Numbered from the stretch's first letter, positions 29,824 through 38,635 are shown. The stretch is 43,379 nt of DNA from Flavobacteriales bacterium (GCA_947463345.1 CANHSA010000003.1:1-43379), one strand, 5' to 3'. Notes: generated from the letters alone by a model not told the origin. Numbers and translations: made by a program.

Positions 29824-30531
29824 ATGAAGAAAAAAGCCGCCAACGACCCTATCGCTACCAACCGACAACACCTCATCGATATTTTATTGCACAAATCAGC
29901 GCTCAAACAAGATATCGCCGACGACATCGAACTTGTGTTTGCGCAACTCCGCACTCTAATTGACCAAGAGTTGGCAGCGCTTAAAACAGTAATTACAGAT
30001 GAACGTGTGCGTCTTTGGGTAAAAGACAGAGGCGATCACGAATTTCACGTTTACATCGGAAGCGATGTGCTTGTTTTCAATCTTCACCACAACGTTTTTC
30101 GCCTCCCAGATTCCAATCCTCTTTGGGGTACTGCCTATTTCAAGGCCAATCCAAACAATGGCTATTTTGGCACCATTCATATCTACAATTTTCTGGCGGA
30201 GTCTATGCAGCAAAATCGCCTAGACGACATGGGTAATTTAATTGCGCGTATTTTTATCAATCATGAAAGACATTTCTTTATTGAAGGAAAAGGTTCTTTG
30301 GGTGCCACTTTTAGCGATCCTCAGCACATGCTGTTGTCCGAACAACTATTGCAGCTAATTGCACAAATGGCCTTTGCTTATGCCTTGCAATTTGATCTTT
30401 ACATTCCACCATTTGAATATATGGATAATGTGAGCGTCGGTCAGATTTTCATGATGGGCGAACAGCTCAAACTCAAAACAGGTAAGCGCCTGGGTTTTAA
30501 AATGAGTTCTGACGACCCAGATTTTTCTTAA
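29824..30531 (+). CDS. Conserved hypothetical protein
   Basis: 235 aa intact ORF; no motif I recognise. Confidence 0.8.
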   Translation: MKKKAANDPIATNRQHLIDILLHKSALKQDIADDIELVFAQLRTLIDQELAALKTVITDERVRLWVKDRGDHEFHVYIGSDVLVFNLHHNVFRLPDSNPLWGTAYFKANPNNGYFGTIHIYNFLAESMQQNRLDDMGNLIARIFINHERHFFIEGKGSLGATFSDPQHMLLSEQLLQLIAQMAFAYALQFDLYIPPFEYMDNVSVGQIFMMGEQLKLKTGKRLGFKMSSDDPDFS

Positions 30532-30571
30532 AAAAAATGGTTGGCGCCCTTGCGCTTCAAGAAATTCCTAC

Positions 30572-30579
30572 TATATTTG
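30572..30579 (+). promoter_or_regulatory. -7 box TATATTTG for the tRNA-Glu operon
   Basis: Consensus TAnnTTTG about 30 nt before the first tRNA. Confidence 0.6.
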
Positions 30580-30609
30580 CAATCCCAAATTCTGGGGTTT
30601 TGACATTTT

Positions 30610-30684
30610 GGCCCATTCGTCTAGTGGTTAGGACGCAAGGTTTTCATCCTTGAAACAGGAGTTCGATTCTCCTATGGGCTGCCA
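30610..30684 (+). tRNA. tRNA-Glu(TTC), copy 1, CCA encoded
   Basis: Cloverleaf: acceptor GGCCCAT/ATGGGCT, D-arm GTC...GAC, anticodon arm CAAGG-TTTTCAT-CCTTG, T-arm AGGAG-TTCGATT-CTCCT, then G73-CCA. Confidence 0.98.
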
Positions 30685-30690
30685 ATTTTT

Positions 30691-30762
30691 GGCCCATTCG
30701 TCTAGTGGTTAGGACGCAAGGTTTTCATCCTTGAAACAGGAGTTCGATTCTCCTATGGGCTG
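30691..30762 (+). tRNA. tRNA-Glu(TTC), copy 2, CCA not encoded
   Basis: Identical 72-nt body to copy 1; followed by CTTTTTTA instead of CCA. Confidence 0.98.
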
Positions 30763-30794
30763 CTTTTTTAACGAGATTAATTATATAAACAGCT

Positions 30795-31046
30795 ATGGCA
30801 AACCATAAATCATCCATCAAGCGCATTCGTTCAAATGAGTCTAAGCGCGTATTGAATAAATACCAGCACAAAACCACTCGTAACGCGATGCGTAAATTGC
30901 GTGCAACCAAAGACCGCAAAGAAGCTGAAGGTTTATTTCCTGCAGTTGTAGCTATGTTGGACAAATTGGCAAAACGCAACATCATTCACAAAAACAAAGC
31001 TGCCAACCTTAAGTCTGGTTTGCAATTGCGCATCAACGCGCTCTAA
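30795..31046 (+). CDS. rpsT: 30S ribosomal protein S20
   Basis: [35 protein letters not shown]...[19 protein letters not shown]. Confidence 0.98.
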   Translation: MANHKSSIKRIRSNESKRVLNKYQHKTTRNAMRKLRATKDRKEAEGLFPAVVAMLDKLAKRNIIHKNKAANLKSGLQLRINAL

Positions 31047-31070
31047 GCTCCTTTTTTTGTATTGAATTTG

Positions 31071-31106
31071 AAGGGCTACCTCTATGGGGTGGCCCTTGTT
31101 TTTTTA
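31071..31106 (+). terminator. Intrinsic terminator after rpsT
   Basis: AAGGGCTACC (31071-31080) / GGTGGCCCTT (31088-31097), then GTTTTTTT. Confidence 0.85.
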
Positions 31107-31107
31107 T

Positions 31108-31115
31108 TAAGTTTG
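31108..31115 (+). promoter_or_regulatory. -7 box TAAGTTTG, 4 nt before ATG 31120
   Basis: TAAGTTTG-catc-ATG directly behind the rpsT terminator. Confidence 0.55.
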
Positions 31116-31119
31116 CATC

Positions 31120-32859
31120 ATGCGCCATTGTTTTTTGCTGCTTTTTATTTTTAGCTTTTTTCACCTGACAAGAGCGCAACTTTTGGTGGCGCCAGACACC
31201 CTGCGTTCTGCCGATCGCGTCATAGGGCCAGCAGATTCCTTGCTGCAATTTATGGAAGGTTTTTCTTCTCCATTTTTTATTAGTACAGGGCAAAATCACC
31301 CCAGTCTTTGGTCCGTTTTTAAGCCAGGATTAGCGCCGTTATCTACGGCTAATTTTAGTCACAAAAACCTCATCTTCAGCGCGTTGCCGCATATCGGGTT
31401 TGCTTATGGTTTTGGGGCGCAAGGTTCACAACGTTTGCGCCTAGATTACGAACAATTGTTTGCCAAGCGCACCTTATTGAACTTGCGCTATGACCGCCAT
31501 CAGCAAGCGGGTTTCATCAGGGCAAGCGAATTGCGCATGAGCTCATTGGAGGTTCAGCTCGCCCAATATGGCAAGCGCTACCAAGTACTTGCCTCATTTT
31601 CGAATTTGAGCAATGACCGGCAATGGTCAGGTGGTTTGGCCAATTGGTCTCAAATTGGGCTGGTTTCTCCCGAACTACTTCCTGTGGTCAAAACAACGGC
31701 CTACACCTTTCAAAATAGCTATCAGGCCAAACTTGATGCTGCCTATTTGTTAGGTTCGGATAGCCTCAGCGGTTTTAGAATCATCACCAGAAATACCTAT
31801 AACAACCAACTTCGTCGCTACGAAGAGACCGACTCATTAGAACTGTATTATTCCCAACTCAATTTCAATACAGACTCCTGTAGAGATGTCTTTGCCACCC
31901 AAATTTGGCAGCATCAAATAGGCTTGGCTTATGTGCAGAAGAAACTCCTCTTGAGCTCTGCAATGGAATTGCGCAGGTTGTTTTGGCAAGACAACCAATT
32001 TAGTTACGACACCACAGAACTCAACTTAGTCAATGAGGCTAAATATCAATTCAAAGTAGGTTTTTTGAAGCACAATAGCACCATCAATTTCTTTGGAGCA
32101 GGGGGCGGCATACACGCCAACACTCGCTTTGAGTCAAAATTACCTTTTGGAAAATTCCAATTGCAGCACCTCTTTTTGCGCGCTTGGCCCGAGTTAATGC
32201 AACGAACCTATTTTAGCAATTTGACGAGTTATCAATTTGTTCAACCACAATTGCAGCAAAGCATGTTACTAGATGCCAAATGCACAGCCCAACTGGGGTC
32301 TCTTGAAACCCGTTTCTCAATGGCATACATGCGCAATCAAAAGGTATATCGCTTTAACAGTCAACTGATGAATTGGCAACTTGTTGGACCGCAAAGTGCG
32401 TATCAAGCCACACTTGATTTAGTATACAATACTAAAGGATGGCGTTTTTCAACGCAAACAAGTTATACCAACTGGGAGTTGGCAAGCCAAAACGTATTGC
32501 CACCGCTTTCTTCTGAGTTCCATGTACAATGGAGCGGAGGCGTTTTGAAAAACAAACAATTGAAGTTAGTGGCTGGCGCAGCGGTTCAGGCGCTGTATGG
32601 CGGTACATTTACTCGGCTGTCTTACTTGCCCTATTTAGAAACGCTCGATTGGCAGGTCTATGAAAACTCAGCGTTGTATCCTGTTGAGCGCATCTTTAAT
32701 GCAAAAGCAGATTTAATGCTAGAAGTAAAGACCTTTCGATTTTTTGTTCAGGCCACCAATATGCTTGGTTTTATAGATCCAAGCGCAAGTATGTTCCAAG
32801 GAATTCCGTATCCGAGTATGCAAATCAGGATAGGACTTACCTGGGACTTCTGGAATTAA
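31120..32859 (+). CDS. Putative outer-membrane beta-barrel/porin (Bacteroidota 'putative porin' type)
   Basis: Signal peptide, long alternating amphipathic beta pattern, C-terminal SMQIRIGLTWDFWN typical of an OM barrel. Confidence 0.7.
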   Translation: MRHCFLLLFIFSFFHLTRAQLLVAPDTLRSADRVIGPADSLLQFMEGFSSPFFISTGQNHPSLWSVFKPGLAPLSTANFSHKNLIFSALPHIGFAYGFGAQGSQRLRLDYEQLFAKRTLLNLRYDRHQQAGFIRASELRMSSLEVQLAQYGKRYQVLASFSNLSNDRQWSGGLANWSQIGLVSPELLPVVKTTAYTFQNSYQAKLDAAYLLGSDSLSGFRIITRNTYNNQLRRYEETDSLELYYSQLNFNTDSCRDVFATQIWQHQIGLAYVQKKLLLSSAMELRRLFWQDNQFSYDTTELNLVNEAKYQFKVGFLKHNSTINFFGAGGGIHANTRFESKLPFGKFQLQHLFLRAWPELMQRTYFSNLTSYQFVQPQLQQSMLLDAKCTAQLGSLETRFSMAYMRNQKVYRFNSQLMNWQLVGPQSAYQATLDLVYNTKGWRFSTQTSYTNWELASQNVLPPLSSEFHVQWSGGVLKNKQLKLVAGAAVQALYGGTFTRLSYLPYLETLDWQVYENSALYPVERIFNAKADLMLEVKTFRFFVQATNMLGFIDPSASMFQGIPYPSMQIRIGLTWDFWN

Positions 32860-32894
32860 GCCTGCTCTAAATTAAACTTAAAGGAATGAAGTGC

Positions 32895-33767
32895 TTATTG
32901 AGCAAGTACTTCTGCCATTTTTGCACCAATTTGTGCTGGAGAATCTACCACGTGAATACCACATTCGCGCATGATGCGTTTTTTAGCTTCAGCGGTGTCG
33001 TCGGCGCCGCCAACAATTGCACCAGCATGACCCATTGTGCGGCCTTTTGGAGCGGTTTCACCAGCGATAAAGCCAACTACAGGCTTGGTGCCGTTTTCTT
33101 TGATCCAGCGTGCTGCGATTGCTTCTAGGTTACCTCCGATTTCGCCAATCATGACAATTCCTTCGGTTTCTGGGTCGTTCATGAGGAGCTCAACGGCTTC
33201 GCGAGTGGTGGTTCCGATAATTGGGTCGCCACCAATACCAATTGCGGTAGTAATGCCCATACCGGCTTTGGCGACTTGGTCGGCAGCTTCGTAAGTAAGC
33301 GTACCAGATTTTGATACGATGCCTATTTTACCTTTTTTGAAGACGAAACCTGGCATGATACCTACTTTTGCTTCGCCTGCAGTAATGACACCTGGGCAGT
33401 TAGGACCAATTAGACGTGTGTTGAATGCTTTGATGTATTCTTTGGCGGTTACCATGTCGTTGACAGGAATACCTTCTGTGATACAAACAATTACCTTGAT
33501 GCCAGCTTGTGCTGCTTCCATAATGGCGTCGGCAGCAAAGGCAGGCGGTACAAAAATAATAGAGGTATCGGCTCCGGTTTGGGTAACTGCGTCAGAAACG
33601 GTATTAAATACGGGGCGCTCTAAATGTGATGTGCCACCTTTTCCTGGTGTAACACCACCAACCACGTTTGTGCCAAATTCGATCATTTGGGTGGCGTGAA
33701 AGGTGCCTTCGCTACCTGTAAAACCTTGTACAATTACTTTGGAGTTTTTATTTACCAATACACTCAT
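32895..33767 (-). CDS. sucD: Succinyl-CoA synthetase (ADP-forming) alpha subunit
   Basis: [53 protein letters not shown] phospho-His region. Confidence 0.98.
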   Translation of the reverse strand: MSVLVNKNSKVIVQGFTGSEGTFHATQMIEFGTNVVGGVTPGKGGTSHLERPVFNTVSDAVTQTGADTSIIFVPPAFAADAIMEAAQAGIKVIVCITEGIPVNDMVTAKEYIKAFNTRLIGPNCPGVITAGEAKVGIMPGFVFKKGKIGIVSKSGTLTYEAADQVAKAGMGITTAIGIGGDPIIGTTTREAVELLMNDPETEGIVMIGEIGGNLEAIAARWIKENGTKPVVGFIAGETAPKGRTMGHAGAIVGGADDTAEAKKRIMRECGIHVVDSPAQIGAKMAEVLAQ

Positions 33768-33789
33768 AATATCTTGTTTTTTTGCGTGT

Positions 33790-33797
33790 CAAAAATA
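33790..33797 (-). promoter_or_regulatory. -7 box TATTTTTG upstream of sucD
   Basis: Minus-strand consensus TAnnTTTG about 22 nt before the ATG. Confidence 0.45.
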
Positions 33798-33802
33798 AGC
33801 AT

Positions 33803-34246
33803 TTATTTGGCATCAATGACCTTCATTTTAAAATAGAGGATTTTATCTTTGCCAATTTTGTCGGTACCGCCCTGACCATAACCTAGTTGCGGTGGCACAA
33901 TACAATGTAACTGACTTCCTACTGGCAGGCTATAAAGTGCTTCTTGCCAACCTTTAATGAGTCCGCTGAGGGGAAGGCCAATACCTTGATCTTGCACTTC
34001 AATGATTTTACCGGATAACAATTTGAGGGTGTAACTTACCCAAACGCTGTCTTGAACTTGAATAGGCCGACCAGAACCCAGTGAATCAATTTTTAAATAA
34101 AGACCACTTCCCGTGGGCTTCAGGTCAAGTTTGTATTTTTTGTTGTAGGCCTTGATCTGTGTTTCAAATTTGTTGAGATCTGTATTTGAATAGCCACAAG
34201 CATTGAGCAAGGCAAATAGAGCGCATATTGCTAAAAACGATTTCAT
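33803..34246 (-). CDS. FKBP-type peptidyl-prolyl isomerase, short lipoprotein form
   Basis: Lipobox LLNAC; VWVSYTLKLLSGKIIEV...GLIKGWQEALYSLPVGSQLHCIVPPQLGYG. Confidence 0.85.
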   Translation of the reverse strand: MKSFLAICALFALLNACGYSNTDLNKFETQIKAYNKKYKLDLKPTGSGLYLKIDSLGSGRPIQVQDSVWVSYTLKLLSGKIIEVQDQGIGLPLSGLIKGWQEALYSLPVGSQLHCIVPPQLGYGQGGTDKIGKDKILYFKMKVIDAK

Positions 34247-34968
34247 ATTTTTTCTAATACTGCCAAGAAGTTTTCTTCAATAGTGTAGGCGCGTCGGCAT
34301 TTGAATCCGCAGGCGGTGGCGTGTTCGTGAAGGGTGTCGTAATCTACGTACAACCATTCGAATTCGGGTCCGCTGATTTTTTTGTACTGCATTTGGAACT
34401 TGAAGTTACCGTAGTAGGCCGAGTTTAAATCGAGCCAATAACTGCCGTCTTCGTCTTCATAGAGGTATTTTACATCTGTGGAGTCTGCAATGAAGCGGCC
34501 GCCAGGAAGTAAAAGATCATGAATTTTTTTAAGAAATTCGGGCAGATTTGCCAAGTTTTTTGCCAAACCAACCCCGTTCATAAGGGATAAAATGGTGTCG
34601 TATTGCGTTTGGTCTGACAACTTGTAAAAGTCTATTTTTTGTGCACTAATTCCGTTTTGAGACATGTAAGTGACCGCGCCTTCGGAAACATCGATGGCGC
34701 TTACTTTGTGACCGCGGTCTTGCAAGGCAAGTGCATGCACTCCCGCACCTGCACCGATGTCTAAAACATGTCCACGACAAAGATCGAGCGCTGTTAATTC
34801 GAGCTCGGGCATATCTTCTTCTTTACGGAAAAGTACTTCTATTGGAATGATGTCGTCGTCGCAGAGGTCTGAGCTGACAATGATGTCGAAAGGTTTTTTG
34901 AATTGAGCGTAGTCTAAAATGGCTTGCCCAATTGGATCACCTATTTCTTGTTTGGTCTTAGTATTCAT
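34243..34968 (-). CDS. Class I SAM-dependent methyltransferase
   Basis: GHVLDIGAGAGVHALALQDRGHKVSAIDVSEGAV. Start at MNTKTKQ (34968); the ORF-track extension to 35079 is poly-Thr from the shifted acidic-tail repeat. Confidence 0.88.
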   Translation of the reverse strand: MNTKTKQEIGDPIGQAILDYAQFKKPFDIIVSSDLCDDDIIPIEVLFRKEEDMPELELTALDLCRGHVLDIGAGAGVHALALQDRGHKVSAIDVSEGAVTYMSQNGISAQKIDFYKLSDQTQYDTILSLMNGVGLAKNLANLPEFLKKIHDLLLPGGRFIADSTDVKYLYEDEDGSYWLDLNSAYYGNFKFQMQYKKISGPEFEWLYVDYDTLHEHATACGFKCRRAYTIEENFLAVLEKI

Positions 34969-35524
34969 ATTCGCTGTAATCATTGAGGTCGTCGTCGGCG
35001 TAGTCGTCGTCGTAATCTTGGAAGCCAAATTCGTCGTCGTCGTCAGAGGCTGTATCGGCAATTTGGTTTTCGGGGCCAAATAAATTTTCGTCTAGCATTG
35101 ATTTGGTGCTTTCTTGCGGTGCTTTACCAATTGCAAGAGCCATTATTGGAGCTTCAGGAGCTTCTTTTTCATAGGCGATGAGTTCGATCAAGAAGATCCA
35201 CATGCGCATAAAGTCATAGACTAAAATAAAGCGTTGATCTGGCTCAGACAAGAAATCTTGTATGCGCGCCTGTTTCATGACCGATGCGGGCTCGTCGATG
35301 GCGTCGTCGTCGTAGGACATATCTAGTAAGGAGAGTTCATGGCCTTTGTCCCAGCTGTCGTTGGAGACATAAAAACTTGCCATTTGGTCGCCTTGAAAGC
35401 CGAAAGCCGACATGATAGCGTGGTAAAAGGTTTCAAAATCAGCTTCATTAGAAATAATGATATCTCTAAAGACCTCCTCATTTTTGTCGCTGTCGAGTAA
35501 TACGCGAAATTTTAAACCTGGCAT
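34958..35524 (-). CDS. Plasmid pRiA4b ORF-3 / IS1096 'TnpR'-like family protein with acidic C-terminal tail
   Basis: KFRVLLDSDKNEEVFRDIIISNEADFETFYHAIMSAFGFQGDQMASFYVSNDSWDKG; tail SDDDDEFGFQDYDDDYADDDLNDYSEYEY. Confidence 0.75.
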   Translation of the reverse strand: MPGLKFRVLLDSDKNEEVFRDIIISNEADFETFYHAIMSAFGFQGDQMASFYVSNDSWDKGHELSLLDMSYDDDAIDEPASVMKQARIQDFLSEPDQRFILVYDFMRMWIFLIELIAYEKEAPEAPIMALAIGKAPQESTKSMLDENLFGPENQIADTASDDDDEFGFQDYDDDYADDDLNDYSEYEY

Positions 35525-35552
35525 GTGTTGGGATTTACGATAAAGATAAGTA

Positions 35553-36989
35553 TTATTCAGGCTCTTGTGTTGTTCCCACAGCTATTAAACCAAGTTCTGC
35601 ACCAAAACGCAGCATTTCGGCATGTGCTTCGACGAAGTCATTGGCGATGTGTCCTTCTAATATGGCATCTTTAATGTGTGATTTGATGATGCCGATTGCC
35701 GAACAAGGACCAATTTGAAAGGTATCCATGATAAGTTGCCCTGAAACGGGAGGCTGAAAATTGCGAACACGGTCTTTTTCTTCGACGAGTTTGAGTTTTT
35801 CGGAAACGAGCTCAAAATTTTGCTTGTAGCGCTTGACCTTGAATTCGTTTTTGCTAGTGATATCTGCATTGCAGAGCAGCATGAGGTCGTCGATGTCGTC
35901 GCCAGCTTCGTGAAGGAGTCTGCGGATGGCTGCATCGGTTACCGAACCTTTCACAAGTGCAATTGGTCGCAAATGTAACCTGACCAACTTTTGAACATAT
36001 TTCATTTGGTGGTCGAGCGGAAGACGCAAGCGTTTAAAAAGACGTGGAACCATTTTTGCGCCGAGTTCTTCGTGTCCGTGGAAAGTCCAGCCGACTTCAG
36101 GATCGAAGCGCTTGGTAGGGGCTTTGGCGATGTCGTGGAGAATGGCAGCCCAACGCAACCAAAGATTGTCCGTGTGCTGCGCTAAATTGTCCAGGACTTC
36201 AAGGGTATGCAGAAAGTTATCTTTGTGCGCTTTTCCGTTGCGTGTCTCGATGCCTTGTAGCGCAAGGAGCTCCTCAAAAAAGTGGTTTAAAAGCCCTGTG
36301 GCTTGCATCAGTTTGAAGCCTCTTGAAGGTTGCTTTGTTAGGATAATTTTGTTGAGTTCATCTGTAATGCGTTCCTGCGAAAGAATTTGAAGTCGGGCAG
36401 CGTTGGCTTTCATGGCCTCGAGGCAAGGCGCAGTAATTTGGAAATCGAAGCGCGTGGCAAAGCGAATGGCACGCAGCATTCGAAGTGGATCGTCGCTAAA
36501 AGTGATGTTCGGCTCAAGTGGGGTTCTGATAATGCCATTTTGAAGATCGGTTTGGCCATTGAACGGATCGATAAGCTGGCCGAGTGTTTCTTGACGTAGA
36601 CTTATGGCCATCGAATTGATGGTGAAATCTCTGCGATTTTGGTCGTCTTGAAGGGTGCCAGCGGAGGTACTTGGCTTGCGCGACTCCGGGCTGTAAGATT
36701 CTTTGCGCGCGCCAACAAATTCGATGTCGAGGTCTTTGTATTTGAAGTGTGCGGTACCGAAATTCTTGAAAATACTGACCTTTTTAACCCTTAGAATTTC
36801 GGCAGTTGCTTTGGCCAAATCTGGCCCGTCGCCAAGTACGAGGATGTCGATGTCCTTACTGGGGCGGTCCATAAGTAAGTCGCGTACCCAACCGCCAATG
36901 ACATATACGTCCAGTTGATGGGCGGTAGCGTATTGAGATAAGACCTTAAATACGGGGTGTTTGAGTTGACTTGCGTAAGAAACATCCAT
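35553..36989 (-). CDS. tRNA nucleotidyltransferase / poly(A) polymerase-family CCA-adding enzyme with HD domain
   Basis: YVIGGWVRDLLMDRPSKDIDILVLGDG, RRDFTINSMAISL, DDPLRMLRAIRFATRF, HD motif ILHDIAKAPTKRF. Confidence 0.93.
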   Translation of the reverse strand: MDVSYASQLKHPVFKVLSQYATAHQLDVYVIGGWVRDLLMDRPSKDIDILVLGDGPDLAKATAEILRVKKVSIFKNFGTAHFKYKDLDIEFVGARKESYSPESRKPSTSAGTLQDDQNRRDFTINSMAISLRQETLGQLIDPFNGQTDLQNGIIRTPLEPNITFSDDPLRMLRAIRFATRFDFQITAPCLEAMKANAARLQILSQERITDELNKIILTKQPSRGFKLMQATGLLNHFFEELLALQGIETRNGKAHKDNFLHTLEVLDNLAQHTDNLWLRWAAILHDIAKAPTKRFDPEVGWTFHGHEELGAKMVPRLFKRLRLPLDHQMKYVQKLVRLHLRPIALVKGSVTDAAIRRLLHEAGDDIDDLMLLCNADITSKNEFKVKRYKQNFELVSEKLKLVEEKDRVRNFQPPVSGQLIMDTFQIGPCSAIGIIKSHIKDAILEGHIANDFVEAHAEMLRFGAELGLIAVGTTQEPE

Positions 36990-36995
36990 GGGGCG

Positions 36996-37003
36996 CAAAG
37001 TTA
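36996..37003 (-). promoter_or_regulatory. -7 box TAACTTTG, 6 nt before the CCA-enzyme ATG
   Basis: TAACTTTG-cgcccc-ATG on the minus strand; overlaps the ORF-track TTG start. Confidence 0.6.
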
Positions 37004-37036
37004 AGCGTAATCGCTGAATTTTGAACCCAGAAAACT

Positions 37037-37642
37037 TTAGAAATCGTCGTCTTCGTCTTCGTCGTCGAAGAAATCGTCGTCGTCAGGCTTTTTGTAATTG
37101 AGCAAATCGTCGTCGAGGTCGTCTTCGTCATCTTCAAAAAAACGCGGATTTTTGCCACTTTTCTTGTAGGCATCCATTTTCGGTTTTTTGTTGCGATTAT
37201 CGTCTTCAGCCTTGCGCTCTTTTTCTTTGGCTTTTTTGCGGGGCTCTACTTTTGGAAGTATGAACGATGAATCAGCGCTGCTGTCTATGCTGTCATTTGT
37301 GCGCGCTTCTGGCCGCGGCGCCGTCGGGTCCGAAGTTCGTGTCGGGCCAGCATTTTCTCTAGGAGGGAAAGCTGGTCTAGGATTTGGTCGGTTGTCGGTG
37401 CGTTGTTCGGCTTCTTTCACTGCCAAGGCACGACCATTAATGACATGTCCGTCTAATGCTTCTATGGCACGTAAAGCTTCTTGGCGATCTGCCATTTCAA
37501 CAAAGGCAAAGCCTCTTGGTTTACCAGTTTCACGGTCCGTGGCTACAGTGGCTTTTAAAACCGTACCGTAGTTTTCGAAAAGTTGGCGCAACTCCTGATT
37601 GCTGACACCAAAATCAAGTTTGGCAACAAAAATACTTGTCAT
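37037..37642 (-). CDS. RRM-type RNA-binding protein with long disordered, strongly acidic C-terminus
   Basis: SIFVAKLDFGVSNQELRQLFENYGTVLKATVATDRETGKPRGFAFVEMAD (RNP2/RNP1); tail EDDEDDLDDDLLNYKKPDDDDFFDDEDEDDDF. Confidence 0.95.
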   Translation of the reverse strand: MTSIFVAKLDFGVSNQELRQLFENYGTVLKATVATDRETGKPRGFAFVEMADRQEALRAIEALDGHVINGRALAVKEAEQRTDNRPNPRPAFPPRENAGPTRTSDPTAPRPEARTNDSIDSSADSSFILPKVEPRKKAKEKERKAEDDNRNKKPKMDAYKKSGKNPRFFEDDEDDLDDDLLNYKKPDDDDFFDDEDEDDDF

Positions 37643-37789
37643 AATGAAATTTAAACAACACAGATTTAGGTAAATACTAATCGTTCTTGCTCCGAAATTA
37701 GAATAAAAATGAAAAACTGCCTACTTTTTGAAAAAAAAATATTCAATCAATCCTGTTGTGGGTTAGCAAGGGGCTTGCTCGAAAAGAAT

Positions 37790-37797
37790 TATATTTG
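37790..37797 (+). promoter_or_regulatory. -7 box TATATTTG, 4 nt before ATG 37802
   Basis: TATATTTG-caac-ATG; places the start at 37802, not the ORF-track 37709. Confidence 0.6.
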
Positions 37798-37801
37798 CAA
37801 C

Positions 37802-38050
37802 ATGCGATTGGTCCGTCAAATTCCACACGAGCATTTTTTAGTCTCGCTTCATCAGTATAATGACAAATATATGCTCAGCATTACCCTCGACGACTACGAA
37901 CAACATTTCAAAGTTCCGGTGGCTAATATAACTGATATTCAACAACTTGACCAACAACTTAGTCCAGCATTTTATTCCGCTTGCCTACAAGACTTTATCC
38001 GAATGCGCGAACGCTGGCTTCAACTTTTAAAACCTTTGCAACATGACTAA
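37802..38050 (+). CDS. Small conserved hypothetical protein (82 aa)
   Basis: MRLVRQIPHEHFLVSLHQYNDKYMLSITLDDYEQHFKV...; overlaps the next gene by 8 nt. Confidence 0.75.
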   Translation: MRLVRQIPHEHFLVSLHQYNDKYMLSITLDDYEQHFKVPVANITDIQQLDQQLSPAFYSACLQDFIRMRERWLQLLKPLQHD

Positions 38051-38630
38051 AACCCTGTTTTCTCTTTTTCTATTGTTCGTTATTGCAGCTTGTTCATCTC
38101 CGGCTCCTGTCAAAAAAGATTCTACACCAAAAGTTCCAATTACGCGTTTAGATGGACTCAAAATAGCTTATTATGCTAATGATAGCATCAAAAAGTACTT
38201 CGATTATTTCAAGCGTGAAGAAGCCGTGGCCGAAAAAAATCAAAAGCGTTTTGAAAACGAGCTCAAAAAACGCAATAAAGTTTACGAAGAGTATATCATT
38301 AAGAAAGACCAAGAAGCGCGCTCTGGTTTGTTGTCGCAAAACGAAATTGCAATGGTTCAACAAAAAGCCCAGCAAATGCAAAACGAATTAATGCAATACC
38401 AGCAAACCGAAGGTCAGCGCATAGAAGAACAAACCATGAAATCTTTAGAAGCCATCAATAAAAAAGTTGAGTTGTGGGGTAAAAAATACTGCGAGAAACA
38501 CCACATCGACCTCCTCCTTATTCAAGGGCAAGGGGGTCAAATCAATTACATCAATAAAGAAATGGATGTCACCAAAGCATTTATTAACTTCTTGAATGAA
38601 AACCAAAGCCAGATCGAAAAAGAACTTTAA
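38043..38630 (+). CDS. OmpH/Skp-like periplasmic chaperone, lipoprotein form
   Basis: Lipobox VIAACSS; coiled-coil core; C-terminal YCEKHHIDLLLIQGQGGQINYINKEMDVTKAFINFLN. Confidence 0.8.
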   Translation: MTKTLFSLFLLFVIAACSSPAPVKKDSTPKVPITRLDGLKIAYYANDSIKKYFDYFKREEAVAEKNQKRFENELKKRNKVYEEYIIKKDQEARSGLLSQNEIAMVQQKAQQMQNELMQYQQTEGQRIEEQTMKSLEAINKKVELWGKKYCEKHHIDLLLIQGQGGQINYINKEMDVTKAFINFLNENQSQIEKEL

Positions 38631-38635
38631 TTCAG

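Noticed and set aside
34958-35524. IS1096 'TnpR'/pRiA4b ORF-3 similarity as evidence of a mobile element
   Set aside because: Family name is historical; no transposase, terminal inverted repeats or target duplication seen nearby.
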